The notes under the pieces: model-generated
What the model was told of the DNA's origin: nothing
The model's database searches: none
What the model saw: only the letters and a program-made list of their open reading frames with translations
Part shown: positions 1 through 8,450 of the stretch, piece after piece
Position numbering within the stretch: the stretch's first letter is position 1
Layout: every line of letters begins with the position of its first letter
Program-made: the position numbers and the translations under genes
Source: Flavobacterium soyae
GTDB taxonomy: Bacteria > Bacteroidota > Bacteroidia > Flavobacteriales > Flavobacteriaceae
NCBI RefSeq assembly: GCF_021245985.1
Contig: NZ_JAJQXA010000011.1
Span: 62,001 to 126,000, forward strand
Length of the DNA: 64,000 bases
Direction of reading: 5' to 3'

Positions 1-2
1 TA

Positions 3-725
3 GGCAAAGGCATAGCTGAAAAATTCAGTTTAAATATGGATGATAACATTACAGTCACCTCTTCCTATGGTGTGAGTAAAGTCCTTAAAGTTGTTGGGAT
101 TTTCAGCATGGGAAACAGTCTGACTGACGATTCAAAATCATTTATGAATATCAGCACTGCCCAGCAGTTTTTAAAAGAAGGATCTTCTTACGTCACCACT
201 ATTTATGCCAATACAGTCAATTCGGATAATTCAACCCAGTACGCTCAAAAATTACAGGCGCTGACCCCTTATACGGTCGAAGACTGGAAAACCAGCAATG
301 CTGACATATTAAGCAGCGATGTGACCAGAAAAACACTAATGACTTCCATTTCCCTTTCCATTCTTCTTGTTGCGGCATTCGGGATATACAATATCCTGAG
401 TGCTACAATAACCCAAAAAATAAATGACATTGCCATCTTAAAAGCTTTGGGATTTAAAGGAAAAGATGTTATTCGGATTTTTATAACAGAAGCCATTATA
501 ATGGGTATAATAGGCAACTTTTTAGGATTGTGTTTTGGAGGTGCTTTAATCTATGTCTTATCACATATTCAGCTCAGCGGAACAAATTCCACCTTCCCGA
601 TTTACTTTGAAGCAAAGCTTTTTGCCCAGAGTTTTCTGCTGGGATTAATTATCACAATCTGCGCCGGTTATTTCCCGGCAAAAAAAGCAGCCAATGTAGA
701 CCCGGTATCAATTTTTAGAAAATAA
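3..725 (+). CDS. ABC transporter permease, FtsX/MacB-like, C-terminal part
   Basis: The frame is open to the left edge of the window, so this is the 3' part of a longer gene and the ATG at 36 is internal. The visible protein has a periplasmic stretch, then hydrophobic segments near residues 125-150, 160-185 and 200-225, and the ending 'ANVDPVSIFRK', typical of the conserved FtsX permease domain (AxxxPxxAlr box). The family works as an ABC complex that moves lipoproteins, drugs or peptides, or acts as a mechanotransmitter. The ATPase gene follows within a few bases, which supports a permease-ATPase operon. The substrate cannot be read from sequence. Confidence 0.85.
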   Translation, partial: GKGIAEKFSLNMDDNITVTSSYGVSKVLKVVGIFSMGNSLTDDSKSFMNISTAQQFLKEGSSYVTTIYANTVNSDNSTQYAQKLQALTPYTVEDWKTSNADILSSDVTRKTLMTSISLSILLVAAFGIYNILSATITQKINDIAILKALGFKGKDVIRIFITEAIIMGIIGNFLGLCFGGALIYVLSHIQLSGTNSTFPIYFEAKLFAQSFLLGLIITICAGYFPAKKAANVDPVSIFRK

Positions 726-729
726 AGTG

Positions 730-1434
730 ATGGATAACAAAGAACTGGTGCTCAGCACAAACAATTTAGGCAAATACTTTTATGAACCTTCCAAATTCAA
801 AGTATTAAATGATATAAGCATTCAGGCCTATAAAGGCGAGTTTCTGACCTTAGTAGGGAAAAGCGGTTCAGGAAAGTCCACCCTTCTCTACTGCCTCAGC
901 ACAATGGATACTGATTACGACGGTGAGCTTCATATTCTGGGAAATAAAATTACAGGGAAAAAACCCGATGAACTCGCTGCAATCAGAAACAGGCATATCG
1001 GATTTGTCTTTCAGTTCCATTACCTGCTGCCCGAATTTACATGCCTGAAAAATATCATGATCCCGGCCCTGAAACTGGGAACGTACAGTTATAAGGAAAT
1101 TGAAGAAAAAGCATATCAGAAACTGGAAGCTTTAGGATTGAAAGATCTGGCATTAAAACAGGCTTCTAAACTCAGCGGCGGCCAGCAGCAGAGAGTATCA
1201 ATAGCCCGAGCACTGATAAACGACCCCGCAATAATAATGTGTGACGAACCGACGGGGAATCTGGACAGCAAGAATACGCAGATTGTATATGATATTTTCA
1301 AGCAGCTCTCCCATGAGACACACCAGACCATAATTGCAGTTACCCATGATAATGATTTTGCCAAAGCAAGCGACAGGACAATTGAACTCGAAGACGGACA
1401 TATAACAAACCATCGAAAACTCTTATTTGATTAG
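730..1434 (+). CDS. ABC transporter ATP-binding protein, LolD/MacB type
   Basis: The protein has a complete ABC ATPase: Walker A 'GKSGSGKST' near residue 43, Q-loop 'FVFQFHYLLPEFT', signature 'KLSGGQQQR', Walker B 'AIIMCDEPTGNLD' and switch His 'AVTHD'. The 'EPTGNLD' and 'HYLLPEFT' spellings are typical of the LolD/MacB/FtsE group that pairs with FtsX-like permeases. It starts 4 bases after the permease stop. A GTG at 727 directly precedes this ATG and is an alternative start. It should energise the upstream permease at the inner membrane. Confidence 0.9.
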   Translation: MDNKELVLSTNNLGKYFYEPSKFKVLNDISIQAYKGEFLTLVGKSGSGKSTLLYCLSTMDTDYDGELHILGNKITGKKPDELAAIRNRHIGFVFQFHYLLPEFTCLKNIMIPALKLGTYSYKEIEEKAYQKLEALGLKDLALKQASKLSGGQQQRVSIARALINDPAIIMCDEPTGNLDSKNTQIVYDIFKQLSHETHQTIIAVTHDNDFAKASDRTIELEDGHITNHRKLLFD

Positions 1435-1572
1435 ATAACTTATAAAGAAATCGCGATATATACCTAAAGATGATAAATGCAAAAGTGAATTTAAAATACT
1501 GCTCTTTTAAGTAAAAATTATTTCCTGATTCATATATAAAACCCTCTTACACCACATAAATCTAAAATCCAT

Positions 1573-2724
1573 ATGCCTAATTTAATAACTGCGCTGCTCT
1601 CTGAAAAGAAAGCCATGATGATACTGAGCCTGCTCTCAGCACAACTGATTTTTTCACAAAAAATATACGAATACAATTCCCCTGGAGCAAACTGCTACAG
1701 TCAGTACTTATTTAAAGAAAATACACCGCTTCCAAAAGGGGTGCTGGTTATAGATGCAAAGGGGGCAGATTTAAAAGCGTATAATGAAAGCAACCCGTAT
1801 TTAAACTCAGGCCTCTTCAAAGATTATAACTTTTTATATATCAACATCTTAAGTAAAGAAAACGAAATCCCTTTAAACTGCTATAACGTAATCATTTACA
1901 CCGTAGCCTATATTCATGATGTTAATGAATCGGTTTTCTTTTTGGTCAGTGCCTCAGGCCTGACAAATCCGGATGCTCCTTTTTTCATTAAAAACAGCAG
2001 CTATCCCTTTAACATTATCAATAATAGCCAAAGCAGTTTAGAAAAATTAAAAACCGAACTCGATGCCGCACTGATCAGCAAAGCTTACAAAAACCCTAAG
2101 GTTTATACCAGTGAAGAGATTCAGGCAAAAAAAATGTTAAACTATAAACGAAATTTTGATGCCTCATTCTTTTATTCCCCTTTAGTTTTTTTTGGGCCAA
2201 AACTAAATAGTACCAGTGATGTTGTGGGGACTTACGGCCTTAGTTTTAGAAAATCTCTCTCATCACAAACTGCAGTGCTCCTTAATTTTAATATGGGATC
2301 TAAAAAACCGGACAAGAGTGCTATTATGCAGCAGGTTCAATCCAATCAAAAAGGAAACATCTATTCCTTTGTTTTGTTTGGAGGGGAACTGATGTTCCGA
2401 TATTATGACAATCCTGATAAACCTTTACGATTGTTTACCTCCCTTGGCTTTGGGATGTATTCCATGACCAATATCCGTATAAAAATAAAATCAACGGGGG
2501 TATCGGCAAAAACAAACGAAAACAGCTATTACACGCCTGTTTTGGATGCAGGACTCGAATACCGCCTTTCTCCTGTTGTAAAAGTCAACGGTTCTGTACC
2601 CCTGCGTTATTTCATTAATAAATCAGACAACAGCGTTAACACATTTGCTATGGGAATAAATTTAGGGATTTCAGCAACAATCAACCCAAGTGCCTTAGGC
2701 AGCTCAGGTAAAAAAAAGAATTGA
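1573..2724 (+). CDS. secreted protein with probable outer-membrane beta-barrel C-terminal half
   Basis: I do not recognise a named family. The N-terminus carries a signal peptide; translation may begin at 1573 or at the ATG pair at 1615/1618, since the hydrophobic core 'MMILSLLSAQLIFS' follows the second. Residues ~30-185 look like a globular domain. From ~200 the sequence alternates aromatic and polar strands ('YGLSFRKSL', 'GGELMFRYY', 'LRLFTSLGFGMYS', 'AGLEYRLSPVVKV', 'MGINLGIS'), as in outer-membrane beta-barrel proteins. It stands alone, 138 bp after the ABC ATPase. Confidence 0.7.
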   Translation: MPNLITALLSEKKAMMILSLLSAQLIFSQKIYEYNSPGANCYSQYLFKENTPLPKGVLVIDAKGADLKAYNESNPYLNSGLFKDYNFLYINILSKENEIPLNCYNVIIYTVAYIHDVNESVFFLVSASGLTNPDAPFFIKNSSYPFNIINNSQSSLEKLKTELDAALISKAYKNPKVYTSEEIQAKKMLNYKRNFDASFFYSPLVFFGPKLNSTSDVVGTYGLSFRKSLSSQTAVLLNFNMGSKKPDKSAIMQQVQSNQKGNIYSFVLFGGELMFRYYDNPDKPLRLFTSLGFGMYSMTNIRIKIKSTGVSAKTNENSYYTPVLDAGLEYRLSPVVKVNGSVPLRYFINKSDNSVNTFAMGINLGISATINPSALGSSGKKKN

Positions 2725-3265
2725 AATTTTAAACATTAGGTTCTGCCGCATCTTCGGGAAATTAATACGGCTAAATAGTTATCCGGTTATTATTAGGATA
2801 GCGCCCCTTAGAAGTCTATTAAATAATTGCTAAAACTTAAACAAAAAATTATTTATAGCTGCGGCAGTATTCTAATATTGCTAATTCTTATTATTTTGCC
2901 TGATGGTAAAATATTAAAAATTAGCTGCATAAAAAAGCTAATTGAGTTTCTTAAAAAAAGACCAGCTGTGTTGATTTTGTTAAAACTTTGATGCTGACTC
3001 GGTCTGTATCTACTGTAATTCGCTTATTATCTGGTGCATACTTCATAGAATTAATCTACTTAAAAAAGCTTATTATTCTTATATAATAACATAAAACCTG
3101 GGCATTCGTCTATAACTTTCCGTATTGCGTCGATTTTAAAACGCTGTATTTTAGATGATTGCTTATTTTAACAGCGGATTAAAATAAAGCCTATAATTTT
3201 CTATATCAGCCCGTTTGACTTTTCTCTAATTAAAAGTTTTCTCAGTAAATAACTTTGACAGTCAT
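2725..3265. other. 541-bp intergenic region
   Basis: AT-rich, with no supportable ORF or RNA gene. A weak 7-bp stem (2920-2926 with 2936-2942) is the only structure I see. It probably holds the promoter of the glycosyltransferase gene. Confidence 0.4.
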
Positions 3266-4330
3266 ATGAAAATGAAATTTAAAAGCAGCGTAAATTCAGC
3301 AAGAATATCTGTAATTCGGCCATGTAAACAAAACATCATCTACAGAAACACCACTTACATAGGCAGAGGTCCTGTCACAAATATCAGAAGGGTGCTAATC
3401 TGCAGGCCCAGCAAAAAACTTGGAGATCTTTTATTGATGACTCCGCTTCTGCAGGAAGTTACCGCAACATATCCTAGATGTAAAATTGACCTTTTTGTAA
3501 AAGGAAATCTGGCACCCGAAATATTTAGAAACTACAACAATATAGAACAAATTATCCAGCTTCCTAAAAAGCCTTTCACACAGCCTTTTCGATATCTAAA
3601 ATCCTGGATGCTGATCAGGCAGAGAGATTATGATCTGGCTATTAATGTGGATAAGAAATCTTCCTTGGGAAGATTATCCGTTAAATTTGCACATTCTAGA
3701 TTTAAGTTTTTTGGCAATTCATTAAGTGAATCTATAGCGCAGATATATTTTGATTTTAAGCATGCAGCCAAAGCTCCTGTTTATGATTTTCGTTTTGCCA
3801 TAACTGAGGATAATATTTTCGATTTGACTGATCGAGTTCCGTATCTGGACCTAAAACTGGATCTTTCAGAATTATCTAACGGACGCAGAATTCTGAGCAA
3901 AATTGTACCGGAAGAAAAAAAGGTAATCAGTTTATTTACCTATGGAGATAAATGCCATTCCTCTGAATGGTGGGAAGAATTTTATGAAAAAATACGGCTT
4001 AATTTCTTCGATTATACTGTTATTGAAATCCTTCCCTTTGCAAATGTTTCAAAAATAGGATTTAAGGCTATGACATTTTACAGTCACGACATTCGGGAGA
4101 TGGGATCAGTAATTGCCAATACATCTGTTTTTATAGGGGCTGACAGTGGAATAATGCACTTGGCGAGTGCTGCCAGAGTCCCCGTTATTGGCTTGTTCAA
4201 TCTTACAGACCCTCTAAAATACGGACCTTATAACAGTAACAGCATGCCTATTGAAACATCTGATAACAATGTGGATGATATAATTGAGATATTAGAAACA
4301 ATACTTCTTTATCGCCTGCAGAAAAAATAA
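3266..4330 (+). CDS. glycosyltransferase family 9 protein (heptosyltransferase-like)
   Basis: GT9 enzymes transfer sugars from nucleotide donors, classically heptose in lipopolysaccharide core assembly, on the cytoplasmic face of the inner membrane. The N-terminal Rossmann motif 'RVLICRPSKKLGDLLLMTP' is at ~residues 42-60. The C-terminal donor-site motif 'GADSGIMHLASAARVPVIG', with the family-typical GxxDSGxxHxA pattern, is near residue 291. About 40 residues precede the usual GT9 start and contain no other Met after residue 3, so the real start is uncertain. It is an isolated gene with no other LPS genes nearby. The donor sugar is unknown. Confidence 0.85.
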   Translation: MKMKFKSSVNSARISVIRPCKQNIIYRNTTYIGRGPVTNIRRVLICRPSKKLGDLLLMTPLLQEVTATYPRCKIDLFVKGNLAPEIFRNYNNIEQIIQLPKKPFTQPFRYLKSWMLIRQRDYDLAINVDKKSSLGRLSVKFAHSRFKFFGNSLSESIAQIYFDFKHAAKAPVYDFRFAITEDNIFDLTDRVPYLDLKLDLSELSNGRRILSKIVPEEKKVISLFTYGDKCHSSEWWEEFYEKIRLNFFDYTVIEILPFANVSKIGFKAMTFYSHDIREMGSVIANTSVFIGADSGIMHLASAARVPVIGLFNLTDPLKYGPYNSNSMPIETSDNNVDDIIEILETILLYRLQKK

Positions 4331-4400
4331 GAGTTATTGTGTTTTTGGTCTCAAACGGCTTTATAAGCAGTACTTTTGATGGCTTATTTATTCTGGCTGT

Positions 4401-4433
4401 GAAAACAAAAACAGTCATCACAAGGATGACTGT
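4401..4433 (-). terminator. rho-independent terminator
   Basis: A perfect 9-bp stem (4411-4419 with 4425-4433) and 5-nt loop. On the minus strand it is followed by TTTTGTTTTC. It lies 26 bp past the stop of the SnoaL-like gene, whose transcript it should end. Confidence 0.75.
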
Positions 4434-4458
4434 CAAAATTATTCTGAAAATTTATCTG

Positions 4459-5334
4459 TTATTTTACAAAATTAAATTTTCCGTTATTATTTTTCCAAGA
4501 TTCTTTCCCGGCAATCGTTTCAATAACATCCCAGTGTTCAGCTATTTTCCCATTCTCTACTCTAAATAAGTCATAGAAAGAAGTGTGCTGTCCTCCAAAT
4601 GAACCTTCACTGACAGTCAGTACAAAATTACCTTCCCCTAAAACTTTGTGAATTTTATCATATTTCATGGTAATACCTTGTGCTGCTAAATACTGCAGCG
4701 CCTTGCCAAGGCCTGAAAGCTGGTCTGCAATCTGCGGATTGTGCTGAATGTAGTTATCTCCATCAAAATACCCGGCTAGTTTATCCATTTTTCCATTAAC
4801 TAAAATATCATTTACAAAAGCTTCAACAAGGGCCTTATTAGCATTTGTACTTTCTGCATCTTTCACTTCTGCCGGACCGTCAGTCATTGTATGCCCGCTG
4901 GGATTAGGCTTAGCCGTTTCTTGAAGATTATCCCAATGCTCCACTATTTTACCACCTTCAAATCTGAAAATATCAAATCCGATTTTAGGCCCAAAAAAAT
5001 TATAATCCGTATGGGCAAACACGAAATTTCCATCCTCAAATACACGAACGGTAGTCACCTTTGCAGAATTTGGCGGAAGTGCCTGTAATAATGCCCCAAA
5101 ACCGGCCAGCCCGTCAGCAGCACCCAGATTGTGCTGAATATATTTATTTGGATTAATATATCCCGCCGGTTCGGCTGCACCAGTTTCAATGCTTTTTAAA
5201 AGTGCTGTTACTTTTTCCTTATTTGAAATTTCCATATTATTTGTTTTTTTAGTGTTCGTCCCTTTTTTCTTTTGTGCGTTCCCCCCTGTTACAGCAGCTG
5301 TCAGGATCAGCAGTGTAATAAATGTTTTTTTCAT
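4459..5334 (-). CDS. secreted tandem SnoaL-like (NTF2 fold) protein
   Basis: After a signal peptide (residues 1-20, ending GGNAQ), the protein has two copies of a SnoaL-like module, ~35-145 and ~165-275. Both contain 'YIQHN' and an 'FDIFR/YDLFR...GKI.EHWD' ending, typical of the SnoaL polyketide-cyclase-like family of cone-shaped alpha+beta proteins. Family members range from cyclases to ligand-binding proteins, and the substrate is not predictable. A second Met (MEISNKEKV, residue 33) could serve as a start for a cytosolic form, but the signal peptide argues for 5334. Confidence 0.8.
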   Translation of the reverse strand: MKKTFITLLILTAAVTGGNAQKKKGTNTKKTNNMEISNKEKVTALLKSIETGAAEPAGYINPNKYIQHNLGAADGLAGFGALLQALPPNSAKVTTVRVFEDGNFVFAHTDYNFFGPKIGFDIFRFEGGKIVEHWDNLQETAKPNPSGHTMTDGPAEVKDAESTNANKALVEAFVNDILVNGKMDKLAGYFDGDNYIQHNPQIADQLSGLGKALQYLAAQGITMKYDKIHKVLGEGNFVLTVSEGSFGGQHTSFYDLFRVENGKIAEHWDVIETIAGKESWKNNNGKFNFVK

Positions 5335-5628
5335 ATTATAAAATTTGTTTTGATAAGGGCAAAGTTAGCGGGGCACTAGAGCTGAGAAAAGGTAGAAATA
5401 AGCTTTTAAGTGATACTTTTCGACAATGCTTAAATAAAAAGCATGTCTAAGGATACTGTATTATTGAGGTACAGCCGCCAGCTGAATTACGGGTTTTATT
5501 GAATCCTTTTTTTGATGTAAGTACGGCGTATCTTAGAAATAGTAAACAAATTGTTTTGCTTGCCAGCAGTTAGGAGTTAAATAGAAATTATAAAAATATG
5601 CCGCCTGTATCTGATGGCTGTAAAATCT

Positions 5629-6516
5629 CTAAAGGTTAATTTTACTGCGGGAATTAAAAGATTCACGAAATTCAACAGGTGTAACATCATGATGTTTCTT
5701 AAAGTATTTTATGAAATTGGTAGGTTCATCAAAACCAAGATCAAAACCTATTTCTTTTACACTATTTGAGGTATGGGCAAGTAATCGTTTCGCCTCCAGC
5801 ATTACCCTGTCATCAATGAGCTGCTTAGGGGTTTTTCCCAAGACTTTAGATGTGGCTGTATTAAGTCTTCTTTCCGTAACGCTGAGATTTTCAGCATAAC
5901 TGCTGACCGTTTTCAGTTTCTTATAATTTTGCTGCACCTGATCTTTAAATAATATCACATAATCCAGATCAGCTCCCCTTTTCTCTTCTTCAAGGTTTTG
6001 CTCTTTTCGTTCACGCTCCGATAGCAGCAATAATGTATGAAGCAGGTTTTTTATAATCTCTGACTGCAGAAGACTTCCAGGATTTAAGAGTTCTGCCTCA
6101 ATAAGCTTTATGGTCTGTTCAAACATCGATTTTACATCTTTAAGGCTAATCCGTGACTCAGCAAATAAATCATTGAACAAAACATTGCTGCGAAGGTATT
6201 TTACATCGGCTTCGGTTCTTATAAAAAAATTTTCAGTGAATAAAATCACTTTGCCGTTGAAGTTCCCCTGGTCATCAAATTTATGAACAGTATCCTTATT
6301 AAGAAATATAACGGTATCAGGTTCTACCTGAACTGGATTAAAATCCACCAGATGCACAGGATTTCCGCTTTGGAACCATAAGATGTGGTAAAAACCGGTG
6401 CGGTGCGGTTTTGTAAGTGTTTCCGAGAACTCCCTGTAAAGCTGGTCCATCTCAATAATTTCAAACTCCTGCGGGAGCCCCGGCTTAAAAGCATAGTTTA
6501 AAATTTTAGATTTCAT
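5629..6516 (-). CDS. AraC-family transcriptional regulator
   Basis: A 295-residue cytoplasmic regulator. The N-terminal ~150 residues are a cupin-like sensory region ('GFYHILWFQSG...VHLVDFNPVQV'). The C-terminal ~100 residues are the double helix-turn-helix of the AraC family ('VSSYAENLSVTERRLN', 'EIGFDLGFDEPTNFIKYFKKH'). The frame is open to an ATG at 6609, but that codon lies inside a terminator hairpin and the added residues are not family-like, so I chose the ATG at 6516 (MKSKILNYAF). Target genes are unknown; the divergently placed SnoaL and mannanase genes are candidates. Confidence 0.88.
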   Translation of the reverse strand: MKSKILNYAFKPGLPQEFEIIEMDQLYREFSETLTKPHRTGFYHILWFQSGNPVHLVDFNPVQVEPDTVIFLNKDTVHKFDDQGNFNGKVILFTENFFIRTEADVKYLRSNVLFNDLFAESRISLKDVKSMFEQTIKLIEAELLNPGSLLQSEIIKNLLHTLLLLSERERKEQNLEEEKRGADLDYVILFKDQVQQNYKKLKTVSSYAENLSVTERRLNTATSKVLGKTPKQLIDDRVMLEAKRLLAHTSNSVKEIGFDLGFDEPTNFIKYFKKHHDVTPVEFRESFNSRSKINL

Positions 6517-6592
6517 CGGATTATTTTTTACAGACTTCAATAAGCTCTGGACAAATTTAAATAAGGAGGTAATTCTGTTATAAATATAATAG

Positions 6593-6628
6593 AAAAAGCC
6601 TTTAAACAAATGTTGTCAAAGGCTTTTT
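6593..6628. terminator. bidirectional terminator-like hairpin
   Basis: An 11-bp stem AAAAAGCCTTT/AAAGGCTTTTT (6593-6603 with 6618-6628) with a 14-nt loop and T tracts on both strands. It lies between the mannanase-like gene and the AraC gene, both on the minus strand, and probably ends the upstream transcript. Confidence 0.65.
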
Positions 6629-6685
6629 ATTCATTTGACAAAACGATTATTTTTTCAAAAATGTTTAAATACTGTCGATTTTACA

Positions 6686-6716
6686 GCCGCAGATTTCAGC
6701 AGTTAAAATCTGCGGC
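6686..6716 (-). terminator. hairpin just downstream of the GH5 gene
   Basis: A perfect 11-bp stem GCCGCAGATTT/AAATCTGCGGC (6686-6696 with 6706-6716) and 9-nt loop, 12 bp beyond the GH5 stop on the minus strand. The following tract is only weakly T-rich, so it may stabilise the mRNA end and work with the next hairpin. Confidence 0.5.
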
Positions 6717-6728
6717 ATAAAATCTTAC

Positions 6729-7742
6729 TTATAATTTGTTATACACAATATCGAAATAAGAACTCTTGTAATATGTTTTTGCACTCCCGCTGGTATATGA
6801 CTGAAATTGAGGTGTTATCATATTCATAGAGCCTCCATCTCCATTCCACGCCCAGCCTAAAACCGTCCAGCCTTTATTTTTAGCATAGTCCACAATACCT
6901 GACCAATCTGCACCAGAACCGCCGCTGTTCCCGAATTCCCCAATCATGCATTGTCTGCCCGACGAAGCAAGGTCATCAATATCAGAAGTATTCATATATC
7001 TACCTTTTGCCTGATTATATGCCCCTGGATAAATATGGGCAGAGAGAATAATTTTGGTGTCATTTATTTTCGTTTGTCCCGTCGAACATCCTTTTACGGC
7101 GCAGGCTGCTGTAGCTGTTTCCTGCCCCCAGCCCGGGATATCAATAATAATAGTTCCGCTGTACACTTTACGAACTTCTGTAATTGCTGTATTATAGGCC
7201 GATGCATAAGCAGATGGGGTAATATTGTGGCTTCCCCACTCGTTTGTCAGGTTAATTATAAAATTTCCTCCCAGATAGCTGTAATAATTTTTCCACCAGG
7301 TAGCCGCTGCATTCAATTCAGATGTACTATCGGACCCCAGCACACTGGATTTGTGATAAGAAACAATTACAGTAAAACCGTTTGATTTTGCCTCAGATAT
7401 CCATCTTTTTGCATTGGTTTCCTGGCCTGGCTCTACTTCAATACGAACAGTTTTTATTTTAGTATTCTGCTTCATTAAATTCCAGCCCAAATCGCAATTT
7501 CCGCTATTATAATAAGAAGGCTGTAAATTTACTCCATTTCCAATATCTCCAAAGGTAGACCCCGTTTTCGAAGTTAAACCTGAATTTAATACTGATGGTG
7601 CTTCCGTAGTTTCTGTTTTCGCAGCTGCAGCTGTCTGATCTGTTTCAGATTCTTCGCAGCCTGTCAATAATGAAATACTTAAAGCTAAAAATAAAACATT
7701 TACTGTTTTAATACTCTGTTTAATAAAATGTGGTTTTTTCAT
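6729..7742 (-). CDS. GH5 glycoside hydrolase lipoprotein, probable endo-beta-1,4-mannanase
   Basis: A retaining (beta/alpha)8 GH5 enzyme exported as a lipoprotein: lipobox 'LLTGC' places the lipid Cys at residue 29, followed by an acidic/Ala-rich linker to ~60. Catalytic residues are visible: acid/base E168 in 'NLTNEWG' and nucleophile E269 in 'MIGEFG', plus 'GWAWNGDGG' near the end. The 'NEW' and 'GWAWNG' spellings resemble the bacterial mannanase branch of GH5 (subfamily 8-like), hence beta-mannan as likely substrate; this is inference from pattern. It is a single gene, not adjacent to SusCD genes. Confidence 0.82.
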   Translation of the reverse strand: MKKPHFIKQSIKTVNVLFLALSISLLTGCEESETDQTAAAAKTETTEAPSVLNSGLTSKTGSTFGDIGNGVNLQPSYYNSGNCDLGWNLMKQNTKIKTVRIEVEPGQETNAKRWISEAKSNGFTVIVSYHKSSVLGSDSTSELNAAATWWKNYYSYLGGNFIINLTNEWGSHNITPSAYASAYNTAITEVRKVYSGTIIIDIPGWGQETATAACAVKGCSTGQTKINDTKIILSAHIYPGAYNQAKGRYMNTSDIDDLASSGRQCMIGEFGNSGGSGADWSGIVDYAKNKGWTVLGWAWNGDGGSMNMITPQFQSYTSGSAKTYYKSSYFDIVYNKL

Positions 7743-8150
7743 AAGATAGTTGTTAAGTTAATGAAGAGTTTAAGGCCTTAAAAAAACTTCGATACAAATA
7801 TTTAGTTTTAAGTAAGATAAAACACATCTTATTTTATCAAATAACAATACAAATAACTCATTTTAAACCTATTAAAATAAATTTACCACAATATAAGTGT
7901 TAAAAACATTAATTTATAACAATATTTTCTTAAGCGCATCATAGATTATTTAAAAAATGAATCCCGCTGCTGACTACAAATACAGATGTTTATAAAAGTA
8001 GGATTAAGAAAGAAGATGACTCGACAAATTGAAGACATTTTTATCATATTGTTATTTTACCAAAATTTTGTATTTTGTAAAATAACCTTCTAAAATATTA
8101 GTTTACAGTTTTAAGAATCTAAGAGACTATGCAATTCATGATCACTGAGA
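7743..8150. other. divergent intergenic region, 408 bp
   Basis: AT-rich region between the GH5 gene (minus) and the 72-residue ORF (plus); it should hold both promoters. The only clear structure is the inverted repeat at 8051-8086. Confidence 0.4.
8051..8086. promoter_or_regulatory. inverted repeat upstream of the 72-residue ORF
   Basis: A perfect 10-bp inverted repeat GTTATTTTAC/GTAAAATAAC (8051-8060 with 8077-8086), 16-nt spacer, 65 bp before the ORF start. It may be an operator or a leader hairpin. Confidence 0.4.
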
Positions 8151-8369
8151 ATGAAGAAATTTGAAATAAAAAAGATATCTGAAGATAACTGGATGGTTTA
8201 CCATAATGAAGTGCCAAAATTTACCTGCCTTTTTGAAAATAAAAAATTCAATTACAGCAGAACAATAAACGGACTTTCAGACCCGACAGGTGATCCTAAA
8301 GAAATTCAGCTGCTCCAGAAAATGGAAAAATGGCTTAGTCAGTACCATAAAGACAAAATAAATGACTAA
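8151..8369 (+). CDS. small hypothetical protein, 72 residues
   Basis: A soluble, Lys/Glu-rich, cytosolic-looking protein with no signal peptide. 'WMVYHNEVPKFTCLFENKKFNYSRTI' suggests a small beta-sheet followed by a C-terminal helix. I do not recognise a family. The coding frame is clean, has an upstream hairpin, and ends just before an AT-only hairpin, so I consider it real. Confidence 0.55.
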   Translation: MKKFEIKKISEDNWMVYHNEVPKFTCLFENKKFNYSRTINGLSDPTGDPKEIQLLQKMEKWLSQYHKDKIND

Positions 8370-8372
8370 AAC

Positions 8373-8397
8373 ATAATTATTTATATTAAATAATTAT
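8373..8397. terminator. AT-only hairpin between converging genes
   Basis: A perfect 11-bp stem ATAATTATTTA/TAAATAATTAT with a 3-nt loop, 3 bp after the 72-residue ORF stop. It has no G/C and is a weak terminator at best. A second short palindrome (ATATCTTAATTAAGATAT) follows near 8403. Confidence 0.4.
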
Positions 8398-8450
8398 GGG
8401 CCTATATCTTAATTAAGATATTTTATCCCCAGATCATTTTAAAAAGATAA

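Noticed and set aside
4339..4569. 76-codon plus-strand ORF after the GT9 gene
   Set aside because: It crosses the terminator hairpin and overlaps the SnoaL-like gene antisense.
6517..6609. N-terminal extension of the AraC regulator
   Set aside because: The ATG at 6609 lies in the loop/stem of a terminator and the 31 extra residues are hydrophobic and unlike the family.
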